Assembly (NCBI GenBank): GCA_950054155.1
Contig: CATLOT010000004.1
Span: 1 to 64,000 of the forward strand
DNA from: an uncultured Bacteriovoracaceae bacterium
GTDB taxonomy: Bacteria; Bdellovibrionota; Bacteriovoracia; Bacteriovoracales; Bacteriovoracaceae
Length of the DNA: 64,000 nucleotides
Reading direction: 5' to 3'
Below the pieces are notes generated by a model that was not told the origin of the DNA, did no database searches, and saw nothing but the letters and a program-made list of their open reading frames with translations. This document shows, piece by piece, positions 24,604-34,583 of this stretch; position 1 is the first letter of the stretch; each line of letters starts with the position of its first letter. Position numbers and translations under genes: made by a program.

Positions 24604-27600
24604 ATGAAGTTTTTAGAATTTCTTCAAAAGAATAAGCTTTTTATTCACTACCTAACGATCGTGACCATTATTGTTGGGACGTTTGTTATGTTCAATATGC
24701 AAAGGGAAGCCCGGCCAAATGTCGACTTTAATCGTGTCGCCATCGCTGCCGTTTATCCGGGGGCTTCTCCTAATGACATCGAAGAGCTTGTTATAGACCC
24801 GATTGAAGAGAAAATTGCTGAAGTCGATGGGATCGAAGAGTATCGCTCTGTAAGTTATGTTGGTGCCGGTTCAATTTCAGTAACTATCGACGACACCTAT
24901 CCCAATCCTTCCGAGATTGTAGATGAACTGCGCCGAAAAATTAGTGAAGTGAATGATCTCCCTCAAGAAGTAGACGATCCTGTCGTCACAGAAATTAAGG
25001 CGATTAATATTCCGGTCTTGAATATTGCCATGTACGGGGATGCCTCCGCTTTTGATTTTAAGATGGAAGCAGAAAAGTTTAAGGACTTTCTTCAACTTCA
25101 AGAGGGCGTCCAAAGTGTCGATTATTCAGGTATTGGCGATCTTCAGATAAAGATAAAGGCTGATCCTAAAAAGTTAGATAAGTACGATATAACGCTGGCG
25201 GAAATCCTCTCAAAGCTCTCTTCATGGGCGAAACAAAAACCGGGTGGTCTATTTGAAAACAATAATCATGTCGCGAATTTAACCATTGGTTACGATTTTA
25301 ATGAAATAGAGAAGCTTAAAAACTTTGTTGTCCGTTCTAACGATTATGGACAAAAGGTTCTTCTTAAAGATATCGCCGACATTAAGTTTGAACTAGAAAA
25401 GCTTCAAACGGGATCAATCTATGGAAGTAAGGATGCGGTTCTCTTCACCGCCGTTAAAAAGCCATTTGATGATTCTATTCGTGTGGTAGATGGACTCAGA
25501 GAGGCAATCGTTAAGTATCAAGGAAGTTTAACAAAGGGCTTGAAACTTCAAATGTATGAGGATCAATCGAAAAGGATTCGCGATAAACTTAAAATCGTGA
25601 TTTCAAATGCGGTGTCTGGCCTGATCCTGGTTTTGATCATTCTTCTGATCTTCCTTGATTGGCGCTCTGCTGTGGTAACCTCCGTTGGTATTCCGGTGGC
25701 CGTTTTAGGGGGGATAGCACTGGTTTATTTCTTGGGTAATACCATGAATTCCCTGGTTGTTGTTGGGGTGATTATTGTCCTTGGGATGCTTGTTGATGAT
25801 GCTATTGTTGTTTGTGAGAATATCTATAGTTATATTGAGCGAGGTTTTCATCCGATTAGAGCTGCTATTAATGGGACTTCAGAAATTGCTCTTCCTGTTC
25901 TCGCTTCCGTTTTAACGACAGTCTTTGCCTTTCTTCCGATTGCCTTTATGAAGGAAATTATCGGTCAGTTTCTAAGAGTCATTCCTATTACTGTTATCGC
26001 AATGCTGGTTGTTTCTTTGTTTGAGGCACTTCTCATCCTGCCAATCCATGCGGAAGAGATTATGAAACCCAAGAAGGAGAAGAAGAAGCATTTCTTTGAT
26101 CGTGTAGAAAAGGCTTATTCTAAGTATCTCGTTTGGAGTATTTCAAAACGCTGGATTCTTCTTGGTGGGCTGACCATCTTCTTTGCCTTCTCCTTAGTTC
26201 AAGGAAAGAAAATCTTCGAACGCTTTAGTCTCTTTCCTGCTGAAGGGCTCAATGGGATAAGTGTGCGTTTGGAGCTTCCTAAAAATTCTCCTCTTTATAA
26301 AACCAAAGCTTATGTAAAAGAGCTTTCTCAGGATCTTGAAGCTGTGAGTGAAGGGACATTTGATAATATTTATTCAAATCTTGGACAAGTGACGACTGGT
26401 GGTAATGCAGGTTCTCGTCAACACGGCTCTCACCTTGCGATGGTTAATGTGTCTTTCACTTCAGATCCCGATTTTATCTATAAAGAGAAAAGAATTGTCG
26501 CCAATATCAATAAGGCGGTTGATAAGTTTAAAGAGCGCACTGGACTTAATGTAAGTATGACAATTGATAGACCAGGTCCTCCTATTGGAAAGCCAATCCA
26601 GTTTCAGGTAACCTCACGGGACTTTGAATTTGGCAGCATGATTGTTGAACAAATTAAAGCAGAGCTTAGTAAGATTAAGGGGGTTCATTCTCTTATTACC
26701 GATCTCGATGGAGATAATGTCCGCTATCGCGTTGAAGTTGATAATGAACTTGCTGTGTCTGAGGGAGTTGACCCTGCTGTTATCTCTAGAACTATATTTG
26801 CTTCTTCAACAGGTGTTGTCGGGGAAGAGATCCTTAAGAATAATGAGAAAGTTGAGATTTTATTAGCTCTCAAGGATGCAGGGGATAGTCCTGTCGATGA
26901 TATTAGTAAGTTGAAGGTGAGAAATAACAATGGTCAGGCCGTTCCCCTTTCCACATTTGTCACCATTGTAAAAGAATCTGGTCCTTCTTCGATACAACGC
27001 TTTAACGGAATAAGAACCATCACTCTCTTTGGTGAAGTGAATGATGATGTTATTTCTGGTAAACAGGCGAATGCTCAAATTGAACCCTTCATTGAAGAGC
27101 TTAAGAAAAAACATCAGAACCTTAGAATTCAAGTAGGCGGGGGAGAGAAGGATCGTATGAATGCTGTCAGCGATACGATGAGGCTCTATCTTCTCGCTAT
27201 TGTTCTTATTTTTATGGTGATCTCCCTCACTTTTCAATCGGTGATTTATCCTTTTCTTGTTCTTACGGCAGTTCCAATGGGACTAAGTGGGGTTGTGTGG
27301 TCTCTTGTTCTTCACGGAAAGAGTCTCTCGATCATGGGGATTATCGGAATTGTTGGTCTCTCTGGGGTCGTTGTGAATGTTTCGATTATCTTTCTTAAAT
27401 TTATTCAAGATAACCTGCAAAAAGGGAAAGGCTTTCAAGAGTCAATTATCGAAGCCGGGGTGACGAGGTTGCGTCCGATTACGATGACCACACTCTCAAC
27501 CTTAATCGGTCTTTTGCCTACTATTTACGGAGTGGGGGGAGTCGATACCTTTGTTCAGCCCATTGCTCTGGTTCTAGGGTGGGGACTTTTTGTGGCAACG

Positions 27601-27708
27601 ACATTGACTATTTTCTTCTTACCCGCAATTATGAGTTTCTTTGGGTTTTTAGCCACTGTGGAAGAGAAGCATCAAGCAGAGGTTGATATTATCGAACAGC
27701 ATCTATAA
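24604..27708 (+). CDS. RND (AcrB-like) efflux transporter
   Basis: A 1034-aa inner membrane pump of the HAE/AcrB class, with TM1 at about residues 12-32, two large periplasmic loops and TM clusters near 335-480, 510-530 and 860-1010. The proton-relay LGMLVDDAIVVCENIY in TM4 has both essential Asp residues, and YPGASPNDIEELVIDPIEE is the usual porter-domain start. Substrate unknown. Cotranscribed with the TolC-like gene; an AEC transporter follows after 12 bases. The adaptor (MFP) expected of a tripartite pump must come from another locus or be dispensable. Confidence 0.93.
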   Translation: MKFLEFLQKNKLFIHYLTIVTIIVGTFVMFNMQREARPNVDFNRVAIAAVYPGASPNDIEELVIDPIEEKIAEVDGIEEYRSVSYVGAGSISVTIDDTYPNPSEIVDELRRKISEVNDLPQEVDDPVVTEIKAINIPVLNIAMYGDASAFDFKMEAEKFKDFLQLQEGVQSVDYSGIGDLQIKIKADPKKLDKYDITLAEILSKLSSWAKQKPGGLFENNNHVANLTIGYDFNEIEKLKNFVVRSNDYGQKVLLKDIADIKFELEKLQTGSIYGSKDAVLFTAVKKPFDDSIRVVDGLREAIVKYQGSLTKGLKLQMYEDQSKRIRDKLKIVISNAVSGLILVLIILLIFLDWRSAVVTSVGIPVAVLGGIALVYFLGNTMNSLVVVGVIIVLGMLVDDAIVVCENIYSYIERGFHPIRAAINGTSEIALPVLASVLTTVFAFLPIAFMKEIIGQFLRVIPITVIAMLVVSLFEALLILPIHAEEIMKPKKEKKKHFFDRVEKAYSKYLVWSISKRWILLGGLTIFFAFSLVQGKKIFERFSLFPAEGLNGISVRLELPKNSPLYKTKAYVKELSQDLEAVSEGTFDNIYSNLGQVTTGGNAGSRQHGSHLAMVNVSFTSDPDFIYKEKRIVANINKAVDKFKERTGLNVSMTIDRPGPPIGKPIQFQVTSRDFEFGSMIVEQIKAELSKIKGVHSLITDLDGDNVRYRVEVDNELAVSEGVDPAVISRTIFASSTGVVGEEILKNNEKVEILLALKDAGDSPVDDISKLKVRNNNGQAVPLSTFVTIVKESGPSSIQRFNGIRTITLFGEVNDDVISGKQANAQIEPFIEELKKKHQNLRIQVGGGEKDRMNAVSDTMRLYLLAIVLIFMVISLTFQSVIYPFLVLTAVPMGLSGVVWSLVLHGKSLSIMGIIGIVGLSGVVVNVSIIFLKFIQDNLQKGKGFQESIIEAGVTRLRPITMTTLSTLIGLLPTIYGVGGVDTFVQPIALVLGWGLFVATTLTIFFLPAIMSFFGFLATVEEKHQAEVDIIEQHL

Positions 27709-27720
27709 TAAAGGTTTAAT

Positions 27721-28641
27721 GTGGCACAATTTCTCGTTCTTATCATTTCTTTTGTAACGGGATTATTGTGTCAAAAGAATAAGAGCTTTCCTAAAAGCAC
27801 TGGGCATTCCCTTAATCTCTTTATTATTTATGTGTCCTTGCCGGCGCTCATTCTCGTCAAAGTTCCTCGCATGATAAGTGACCTCGATCTAAATGGGGAC
27901 TGGTGGATTCCCGTTTCGATGATGTGGTTTGCTTTCTTTTTGGCGGTCTTTCTTGTTTTTGTCATTGGAAAAGCCAAAAAATGGCCTGCTCCTACTATGG
28001 GAGCACTGATGCTCACCGTTGGGCTTGGAAATACGAGCTTTGTCGGTTTTCCGATTCTTGAGGCGCTCATTGGGCCAGAGGCCATTCCTGTGGGCATCCT
28101 CGCTGATCAACCAGGCTCGTTTCTTCTTGTTTCGACTCTTGGGATAGTGATCGCTTCAAGTTTTTCCGGAGAAAAGGTTAGCGTAAAGACCATTCTACGC
28201 AGACTTTTTACTTTCCCTCCCTTTCTCACCATTATTTTCTCCCTCTTTTGGAGTCTTCTTGGAGTGCCGGGAAAGGGGATTGTGACAGGAGCAATGACCC
28301 CCATTGCTGCCACCCTTGTTCCCCTTGCTCTCTTTGCTGTCGGTTTTCAAACGAAGGTTAATTGGGAAGTACTTATAAGACGAAGGTCGGCCATAGGTAT
28401 TGGCCTTTTATTAAAACTTTTCTTAATTCCTCTTGTTTGCTGGCTTCTCTACTGGAAAGCTCTGGGAAAAGAAAACTTTTATACCCAAGTCTCTCTTTTG
28501 GAAGCGGCGATGGCCACGCAGATCACCTCCGCAGTCGTTGCCGCAGAATTTGATGTGGACCCTGAGTTGGCACAGCTTATGGTGACACTGAGTGTTCCCT
28601 TGTCTCTAATAACTGTGCCTCTTTGGCATTTCTGGCTTTAA
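27721..28641 (+). CDS. AEC family transporter (auxin efflux carrier type)
   Basis: A 306-aa membrane protein with ten or so hydrophobic segments. Family marks: the N-terminal SLNLFIIYVSLPALILVKVP, a VGLGNTSFVGFPIL crossover near residue 100 and the C-terminal EAAMATQITSAVVAAEFDVDPELAQLMVTLSVPLSL. Bacterial AEC members move malonate, malate or other organic acids; the substrate here is unknown. GTG start 12 bases after the RND gene, so it probably shares that transcript. Confidence 0.88.
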   Translation: MAQFLVLIISFVTGLLCQKNKSFPKSTGHSLNLFIIYVSLPALILVKVPRMISDLDLNGDWWIPVSMMWFAFFLAVFLVFVIGKAKKWPAPTMGALMLTVGLGNTSFVGFPILEALIGPEAIPVGILADQPGSFLLVSTLGIVIASSFSGEKVSVKTILRRLFTFPPFLTIIFSLFWSLLGVPGKGIVTGAMTPIAATLVPLALFAVGFQTKVNWEVLIRRRSAIGIGLLLKLFLIPLVCWLLYWKALGKENFYTQVSLLEAAMATQITSAVVAAEFDVDPELAQLMVTLSVPLSLITVPLWHFWL

Positions 28642-28755
28642 GGTGCCTTTTTCTAGTGTATTTAAGTTCTTGAAATAATTGTGTTTTCCTAAGATTAACA
28701 AAACACTTCCTCGACAACGTTTTGTCGTATTTAAGTGGTTAGGGATAATAAGGAG

Positions 28756-30096
28756 ATGAGAGTAACAATCGCAGGGGCCTCCGGATTTGTGGGGCGTAAC
28801 TTTATCAATCATTATAAGAATGATCTTAAGATCAGAGCCCTGAGCCGTAGTGATCGAGAGGATGAGGGCGAGCTGAAGTGGCGAAGTGCGGATCTCTTTA
28901 GTTATCAAAGTGTTTCCCCCGTTCTAGAGGGCACTGATGTCGCCATTTATTTGGTCCATTCTATGCTTCCAAACTCACGCCTTTTTCAGGGGGACTTTCA
29001 AGATACGGACCTTTTCTTGGCCGATAATTTTGCCAGGGCCTGCAAGCGCCACGGTGTAAAACAAATTATCTATCTTGGTGGTCTTGATCCTGAAAAGAGT
29101 TCTTCTCAGCATCTAGAAAGTCGAAAGGAAGTTGAGGAGGTCTTTAGAGCGACAGGGATTGCGACGACAGTGTTACGCGCAGGAATGGTTGTCGGTAAAG
29201 GAGGCTCTTCCTTTGAAATACTTAAGAACCTTGTTCTAAACCTTCCGATGATGATTCTCCCTCAATGGACTAAGAGTAATACTCAAGCCATTTATATTGA
29301 GGACCTCATTCGTGTTCTCAAATACTGTATTGGAAATGAAAAAGCTTTTAATAAAACGATAAATGTAGTGAATGGCGAAAGTATCACTTATAAAGAACTG
29401 ATTGAAGTCGCAAGTGAGCGCTTTAAGGGTCCAAAACTACTTATTCCAGTTCCTATCAACTACACTTCCTTTTCTAAACTTTGGGTCACTCTTTTTGGAC
29501 AAACAGACTATGAATTGGTTTCACCCTTAATTGATAGTCTCACCTGCGACCTCCCAAGTCCTAAAATACCTGAAGAAATTGATTCATTGATTAAGTTTAG
29601 AACCTTTAAGGAGATGCTATTAGAAATTCCGCTGGAGCGCGAAAGAAAGAAGAAGTCTTCAAAGAAGTTTGAAAGTAATACCGTTCGCTCGATTCAGCGT
29701 CTTCCTAATCCCAAGGGACTTAATGTCCATGAGGTGAGTGAGGCCTATAGTTTTTGGCTTCCTCGCCACATGAAAAATCTTATCCAAGTTAAGGGAAACG
29801 GGGATTTTCTTTATTTTAAACTTCTCTTTCTTCCTTGGCCTCTTTTGACCCTGCATCGACAAAAAGATAGTGAGGACCTCAATAGGGTGAAGTTTCATGT
29901 TGTGGGGGGGATCCTAACAAAGACGAAAGATACTGGCTGGCTTGAGTTTCGCAAAGTTTGTGGTGATCAATTTACTTTGGCGTCGATTAATAATTTTGTT
30001 CCCTCCCTTCCTTGGTATATTTACAAATACACACAAGCCTTTGTTCATCTAAGAGTGATGCATGCCTTTGGCCGCTATTTGAATCGACTAAAATGA
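28756..30096 (+). CDS. SDR/NmrA-like NAD(P)-binding epimerase with C-terminal DUF2867-like domain
   Basis: The N-terminal half is a Rossmann-fold atypical SDR: MRVTIAGASGFVGRNF, then YLVHSM, IIYLGGL and VLRAGMVVG. It lacks a clear YxxxK pair (QHLESRKEVEE is at that place), as in NmrA-like members. The last 140 residues, from about SEAYSFWLPRHMKNL, resemble the DUF2867 domain seen fused to such SDRs, a START-like fold. Function unknown. The ATG at 28756 begins the Rossmann motif but is immediately preceded by GGAG, too close for a normal site; a GTG 21 bases upstream is possible. Confidence 0.82.
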   Translation: MRVTIAGASGFVGRNFINHYKNDLKIRALSRSDREDEGELKWRSADLFSYQSVSPVLEGTDVAIYLVHSMLPNSRLFQGDFQDTDLFLADNFARACKRHGVKQIIYLGGLDPEKSSSQHLESRKEVEEVFRATGIATTVLRAGMVVGKGGSSFEILKNLVLNLPMMILPQWTKSNTQAIYIEDLIRVLKYCIGNEKAFNKTINVVNGESITYKELIEVASERFKGPKLLIPVPINYTSFSKLWVTLFGQTDYELVSPLIDSLTCDLPSPKIPEEIDSLIKFRTFKEMLLEIPLERERKKKSSKKFESNTVRSIQRLPNPKGLNVHEVSEAYSFWLPRHMKNLIQVKGNGDFLYFKLLFLPWPLLTLHRQKDSEDLNRVKFHVVGGILTKTKDTGWLEFRKVCGDQFTLASINNFVPSLPWYIYKYTQAFVHLRVMHAFGRYLNRLK

Positions 30097-30141
30097 GATA
30101 AAAAAACTGAAATTCACCCTACTCTTTGCTATTCTTTTTTC

Positions 30142-31344
30142 ATGAGTAAAAAAATAGCCATTATTGGCGCTGGTCCAGCGGGGCTCTTTAGCGCTTATCT
30201 TCTTCTTAAAGCAGGTTTTGAAGTGGCCCTCTATGATCAATCTTCTGGGGTTGCTAAGAAATTTCTCATTGCTGGAAATGGGGGACTCAACCTTACTCAC
30301 TCAGAGGACTTGGATCGCTTTGCCAAGAGATATGGCAAGGATGAGGTCCTCTTCAGAAGGCTTCTTCATGCCTTTTCCCCTGAGGATTTACGCTCCTGGT
30401 GTCAAGAAATAGGCATAGAGACCTTTGTGGGAAGTAGTGGTCGTGTTTTCCCAAAGGAGATGAAAGCAGGCAAAGTGGTTGTGAACTGGCTCAACTCTTT
30501 AAAAGAGTATGATCAATTTTCTCTTCACTTAAAGCATCGTCTGAAAGAATTAAAGAGTGGTCGCCATCTTATTCTCGAGGGAACTGAAGGGGACGTTGAA
30601 GTTAAAGCTGACTTCATCATTCTCGCCTTAGGCGGAGCAAGTTGGAAAAAGACAGGCTCTGATGGAGAGTGGAAGGCGTTATTAGATGGTCAGGATATTG
30701 AGGTTAAGGAATTTAAAGCTATGAATTGTGGCTTTGAAAGAGAGTGGAGTTCCTTCTTTATCCAAAGTGTAGATAGAGCACCTTTTAAGCATGTGGAGAT
30801 TTCTCTTCATTCCCATAAAGCAAAAGGTGATCTTATGATCACACCCTATGGTGTTGAAGGAGGGGTTATTTACGCTCTTTCTCATTTGATAAGAGATGAA
30901 ATCGAGAAGCATTCCAAGACAACCATTTATATCGACCTTTTTCCCAATCTTTCTCGTGAAGAAATTTTAGAAAAAATTGAGAACAAACCGAAGAAAACGA
31001 GTCTCAGTAATTACTTGCGAAAGGCCCTTCGTCTAAACAAGAGTGGATTTATCTTATTAAAGGAGCTTCTTGAACCAGAGACTTTTCAAAATATGGATTT
31101 ACTCTCTAAGGCACTTAAAGAAATCCCTTTGCCTCTCACAGGAGTAAGACCTCTTGATGAGGCGATCTCAACTTCAGGAGGAGTGGGCTTTAATGAAGTT
31201 GATGATCAATTTCAAGTAAAGAAGCTACCTGGTTTGTACGCTATTGGCGAGATGCTCGACTATGAAGCCCCCACTGGAGGCTATCTTTTACAAGGGTGCT
31301 TTAGTAGTGCCTATGTTGCCTGCCAAAGCATCATAAATTCTTAA
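30142..31344 (+). CDS. HI0933/BaiN-family flavoprotein
   Basis: A 400-aa FAD-dependent protein. The dinucleotide site is IAIIGAGPAGLFSAYLL, FLIAGNGGLNLTHSE is the family-specific loop, ILALGGASWKKTGSDG is central, and the second FAD region is LYAIGEMLDYEAPTGGYLLQGCFSSAY. The family includes BaiN/RdsA-type reductases and is widespread with mostly unknown substrates. It ends in a 4-base tail-to-tail overlap (31341-31344) with recQ. Confidence 0.9.
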   Translation: MSKKIAIIGAGPAGLFSAYLLLKAGFEVALYDQSSGVAKKFLIAGNGGLNLTHSEDLDRFAKRYGKDEVLFRRLLHAFSPEDLRSWCQEIGIETFVGSSGRVFPKEMKAGKVVVNWLNSLKEYDQFSLHLKHRLKELKSGRHLILEGTEGDVEVKADFIILALGGASWKKTGSDGEWKALLDGQDIEVKEFKAMNCGFEREWSSFFIQSVDRAPFKHVEISLHSHKAKGDLMITPYGVEGGVIYALSHLIRDEIEKHSKTTIYIDLFPNLSREEILEKIENKPKKTSLSNYLRKALRLNKSGFILLKELLEPETFQNMDLLSKALKEIPLPLTGVRPLDEAISTSGGVGFNEVDDQFQVKKLPGLYAIGEMLDYEAPTGGYLLQGCFSSAYVACQSIINS

Positions 31345-33149
31345 GACGAGGCATTAATAATCGAAAGAAAGTCCTGTCCATACTTCTCATAGATGACGGG
31401 GCCAATCCCACTTATTTTAAGAAGGTCATCCTTTGTTTGGGGACGGTAATGAGCCAGGTTTTGAAGAAGCTTATTGGTGGCCACTTGATATGCAGGGACG
31501 CCGAATTCATCAGCTTTTTGACCTCGGTACTCACGAAGAGTTTGATAGAGAGGTGTTTGCTCTAATTCAGAGTGAGCGGATGAGGAGGGAGTACTCTGCT
31601 TTACTTTCTTTCTCTTTTTAAATTCTCGAACGATGAATTCACATTCACCTTTAAGAAGAATAGAAGACTTTGGTGTAAGCTCTAGGGTTTTATAGCGCTC
31701 ATTGATGGAGAGGAAATCTTGAGCAATGAGTGTTTCTGCAAGTGATTTCCACTCCTCTTTTGAAAGTTCTTTGCCAATTCCAAAAACGGAGAGCTCGTTA
31801 CTTTTAAACTTAATGACCTTCTCACTCATTTTTCCAAGAAGAAGATCAATAAAATGTTGAATGCCAAAGCGTTTTTGGCGAGTTTGCTCGCGGTAGACAG
31901 CACTTAAGAATTTACGTGCCGCTGTAGTAGCATCTCTTTTAGGGACTTGCCCTTGGCAGACATCACAGTGACCACAGTCCTCGTTATTTTCCTCACCAAA
32001 GTAATTTAAAAGAATCTTTGTTCGACAATCTAAACTCTCGCAAAATTGATACATTTGATTGAGTTTCTTGGTGTTTAATTCTTTATGGCCATCGGTCATT
32101 TCAGACATGGTGATAAAGCGCATGTAAGTCGTAAGGTCGCCAAGTCCATAGAAAAGGTAGGAATAACTTTGTTCCCCATCTCGGCCCGCACGGCCACTTT
32201 CTTGATAGAAGTTTTCAAGGTTCTTGGCCATACCATTGTGAATGACATAGCGGACATTGGGTTTATCAATTCCCATTCCAAACGCAACGGTGGCAATAAC
32301 TAAAATATCGTCTTCATTTTCAAAGACATTGAGGCTCTTTTGACGGGCCTTATGATCCATCTTGCCATGGTACATGATGACATTCTTATCGGTTTCCTCT
32401 GTAAGGCGATCATATATTTTCTCTACTTCCTTTATGGTAGGACAATAGATAATGCCGCATTCTCCTCGATGCTCTTCAATGATTTCACTGATTCTAAACT
32501 TAGCATTTTCCTTGCGTTCAGTGCGATAGAAAATATTTTCACGATTAAAACTTGAGATAAATTCCAGTGGCTCACTGAGATTGAGTTGGCGAGCGATATC
32601 TCTTCTGACTAAGAGGTCAGCAGTCGCTGTAAGGGCAATTATTTTAGTTTGGGGAAATTGCTCTTTAATGTGACCGAGAAGAAGGTAGTCTTTTCGAAAG
32701 TCATGGCCCCATTGAGACACGCAGTGAGCTTCATCAATAGCAAAGAAGCTAATCGTGCACTTTGAAAGAATATCCCAGGTGTTGGGAGAATTGAGGCGCT
32801 CTGGTGACATGTAGAGAAGGTCGATATCACCTGCGATCATACGCTCTTGAATTTCGAGAACTCTTTTAAACTCAAGAGAGGAGTTGAGGTATTCAGCCTT
32901 AATATCTTTCATCTTAAGAGCATTGACTTGGTTTTCCATTAAGCTGATCAGGGGGGAGATCACAATCGCCATCCCCTCACTAACGATGGCAGGGACTTGG
33001 TAGCAAAGGGACTTACCACCTCCCGTGGGCATGAGGGTAAGGATGTCGTTGCCAGCAAGGAGACCCTCAATAATCTCTCTTTGTTGAGAGCGAAAAGAGT
33101 CATGGCCGAAATGGGTCTTAAGGACGGAGGTGATGGAGTCTGTTGTCAT
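31341..33149 (-). CDS. recQ: ATP-dependent DNA helicase RecQ
   Basis: 3'-5' helicase of recombination and fork repair. Walker A is MPTGGGKSLCYQVPA, motif II is DEAHCVSQWGHDFR (DEAH plus the RecQ aromatic loop) and motif VI is QESGRAGRDG. The RQC zinc site follows (CRTKILLNYFG, CGHCDVC), then a winged helix, and a C-terminal HRDC domain from about residue 525 (LYQTLREYRGQKADE to KYGQDFL). Length 602 aa is typical. Its terminal 4 bases overlap the BaiN-like gene on the other strand. Confidence 0.96.
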   Translation of the reverse strand: MTTDSITSVLKTHFGHDSFRSQQREIIEGLLAGNDILTLMPTGGGKSLCYQVPAIVSEGMAIVISPLISLMENQVNALKMKDIKAEYLNSSLEFKRVLEIQERMIAGDIDLLYMSPERLNSPNTWDILSKCTISFFAIDEAHCVSQWGHDFRKDYLLLGHIKEQFPQTKIIALTATADLLVRRDIARQLNLSEPLEFISSFNRENIFYRTERKENAKFRISEIIEEHRGECGIIYCPTIKEVEKIYDRLTEETDKNVIMYHGKMDHKARQKSLNVFENEDDILVIATVAFGMGIDKPNVRYVIHNGMAKNLENFYQESGRAGRDGEQSYSYLFYGLGDLTTYMRFITMSEMTDGHKELNTKKLNQMYQFCESLDCRTKILLNYFGEENNEDCGHCDVCQGQVPKRDATTAARKFLSAVYREQTRQKRFGIQHFIDLLLGKMSEKVIKFKSNELSVFGIGKELSKEEWKSLAETLIAQDFLSINERYKTLELTPKSSILLKGECEFIVREFKKRKKVKQSTPSSSAHSELEQTPLYQTLREYRGQKADEFGVPAYQVATNKLLQNLAHYRPQTKDDLLKISGIGPVIYEKYGQDFLSIINASS

Positions 33150-33248
33150 AGGTTATTCTTACATGGACGAAGGTCTTTTTTCAGGCCTAGTTTCATAATT
33201 CAGATAAAAGATTGACTTTACTAGGGCATTGAAGCATTGTGCCAAGCT

Positions 33249-34583
33249 ATGTCTGAATTTAATAAATTGAACCTCAATAATGACCTCCTTAAGGCCATCA
33301 AGGCCAAGGGATATACTTCTCCAACACCTATTCAAGCCGAAGCGGTACCACCGCTCCTTAAAGGTAAAGACCTGCTAGGAATTGCTCAAACGGGAACAGG
33401 AAAGACCGCCGCTTTTGCGTGGCCGATCATCAATAAACTGGCAAAGGATAAGACTAAAACGAAGCCTAAGAACTGTCGTGCGCTTATCCTAACGCCAACA
33501 CGTGAGCTTGCCTCCCAGATTTGTGAAAACTTTCGCACCTACAGTAAGGGCATGGGAATCTTTAGTGGGGTTATCTTTGGTGGTGTTGGCAAGCAAGGTC
33601 AGATCACGATGATGAAAAAGGGCTGTGATGTTCTCATCGCGACACCGGGAAGACTCGTTGATTTAATGAGCGAAGGCTTTATTACCTTTGATCAGCTTGA
33701 AATTTTCGTTCTTGATGAAGCCGATCGCATGCTCGATATGGGCTTTATTCATGATATTAAAAAAGTCATCGCGCTCTTACCAAAGAAGAGGCAGACGATG
33801 CTCTTTAGTGCAACGATGCCGTCTTCTATTTCAGGGCTTGCGAAGTCCCTTCTTGATAATCCGACTCGTGTTGAGGTGACTCCAGAAAATACGACGGTAG
33901 AGAAGATTGATCAGACTGTTTTGATGGTTGAAAAGAAGAATAAAATGCATCTGCTTAAAGAGACCCTTTCTGATGCAACCATTAAGAGTGCTCTTGTTTT
34001 CTCTCGCACTAAGCATGGAGCTGATCGCATTGTGCGCGAGCTACTAAAAAGCGAAATCTCAGCTGTTGCCATTCATGGTAATAAGGCCCAGGGGGCACGC
34101 GAACGTGCCTTAAAAGATTTTAAAGCAGGTAAGTGTAAAGTTCTCGTGGCAACTGATATTGCTGCTCGTGGGATTGATATTGATCGGGTGACCCATGTAA
34201 TAAACTTCAATCTTCCTGAAGATGCGGAAAGCTATGTTCACCGTATTGGAAGAACGGCGAGAGCGGGGAGAGATGGGGTTTCTGTTTCTTTCTGTGAGGC
34301 GACGGAAGTTAAGCTTCTTAAAAATGTTGAGAAGTTTATTAAGTACAAGATTCCTGTCAATACAGATCATGACTTTCATGTGGTTCACACCAAAGAAGAA
34401 ATCGCTGCTCAGGAAAAACTCAAGAAAGAAGCAAAGGCTAAGCACCTTGCCGATCGTCAAAAAGTAAGAACGAAGAAGCGTAATTCTCAAAACGCAAGAA
34501 GTGGTTCCATCCGTACGAAGAAGGCCCCCTCAAAAAATACTAAAAAGAAAGTGACAAAGAAAAAGCGCGGCAGCCGACGCTAG
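33249..34583 (+). CDS. DEAD-box RNA helicase, RhlE-like
   Basis: All helicase motifs are present: Q motif near PTPIQAEAVP, Walker A AQTGTGKTAAF, PTRELASQ, TPGRLVDLM, DEAD in LDEADRMLDMGF, SAT in LFSATMPS, and motif VI HRIGRTARAG. The C-terminal tail (from about residue 400) is strongly basic (KKEAKAKH, then KKKVTKKKRGSRR), which fits RNA tethering. The ATG at 33249 starts at the conserved F-x-x-L region; the ribosome site is weak, and a TTG 12 bases upstream also exists. It abuts a convergent RRM gene with no spacer. Confidence 0.92.
   Translation: MSEFNKLNLNNDLLKAIKAKGYTSPTPIQAEAVPPLLKGKDLLGIAQTGTGKTAAFAWPIINKLAKDKTKTKPKNCRALILTPTRELASQICENFRTYSKGMGIFSGVIFGGVGKQGQITMMKKGCDVLIATPGRLVDLMSEGFITFDQLEIFVLDEADRMLDMGFIHDIKKVIALLPKKRQTMLFSATMPSSISGLAKSLLDNPTRVEVTPENTTVEKIDQTVLMVEKKNKMHLLKETLSDATIKSALVFSRTKHGADRIVRELLKSEISAVAIHGNKAQGARERALKDFKAGKCKVLVATDIAARGIDIDRVTHVINFNLPEDAESYVHRIGRTARAGRDGVSVSFCEATEVKLLKNVEKFIKYKIPVNTDHDFHVVHTKEEIAAQEKLKKEAKAKHLADRQKVRTKKRNSQNARSGSIRTKKAPSKNTKKKVTKKKRGSRR

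Noticed and set aside
28712-28727. CGACAA-N4-TTGTCG palindrome before the SDR gene
   Set aside because: Short, single copy and no regulator to pair with; expected by chance in a window of this size.
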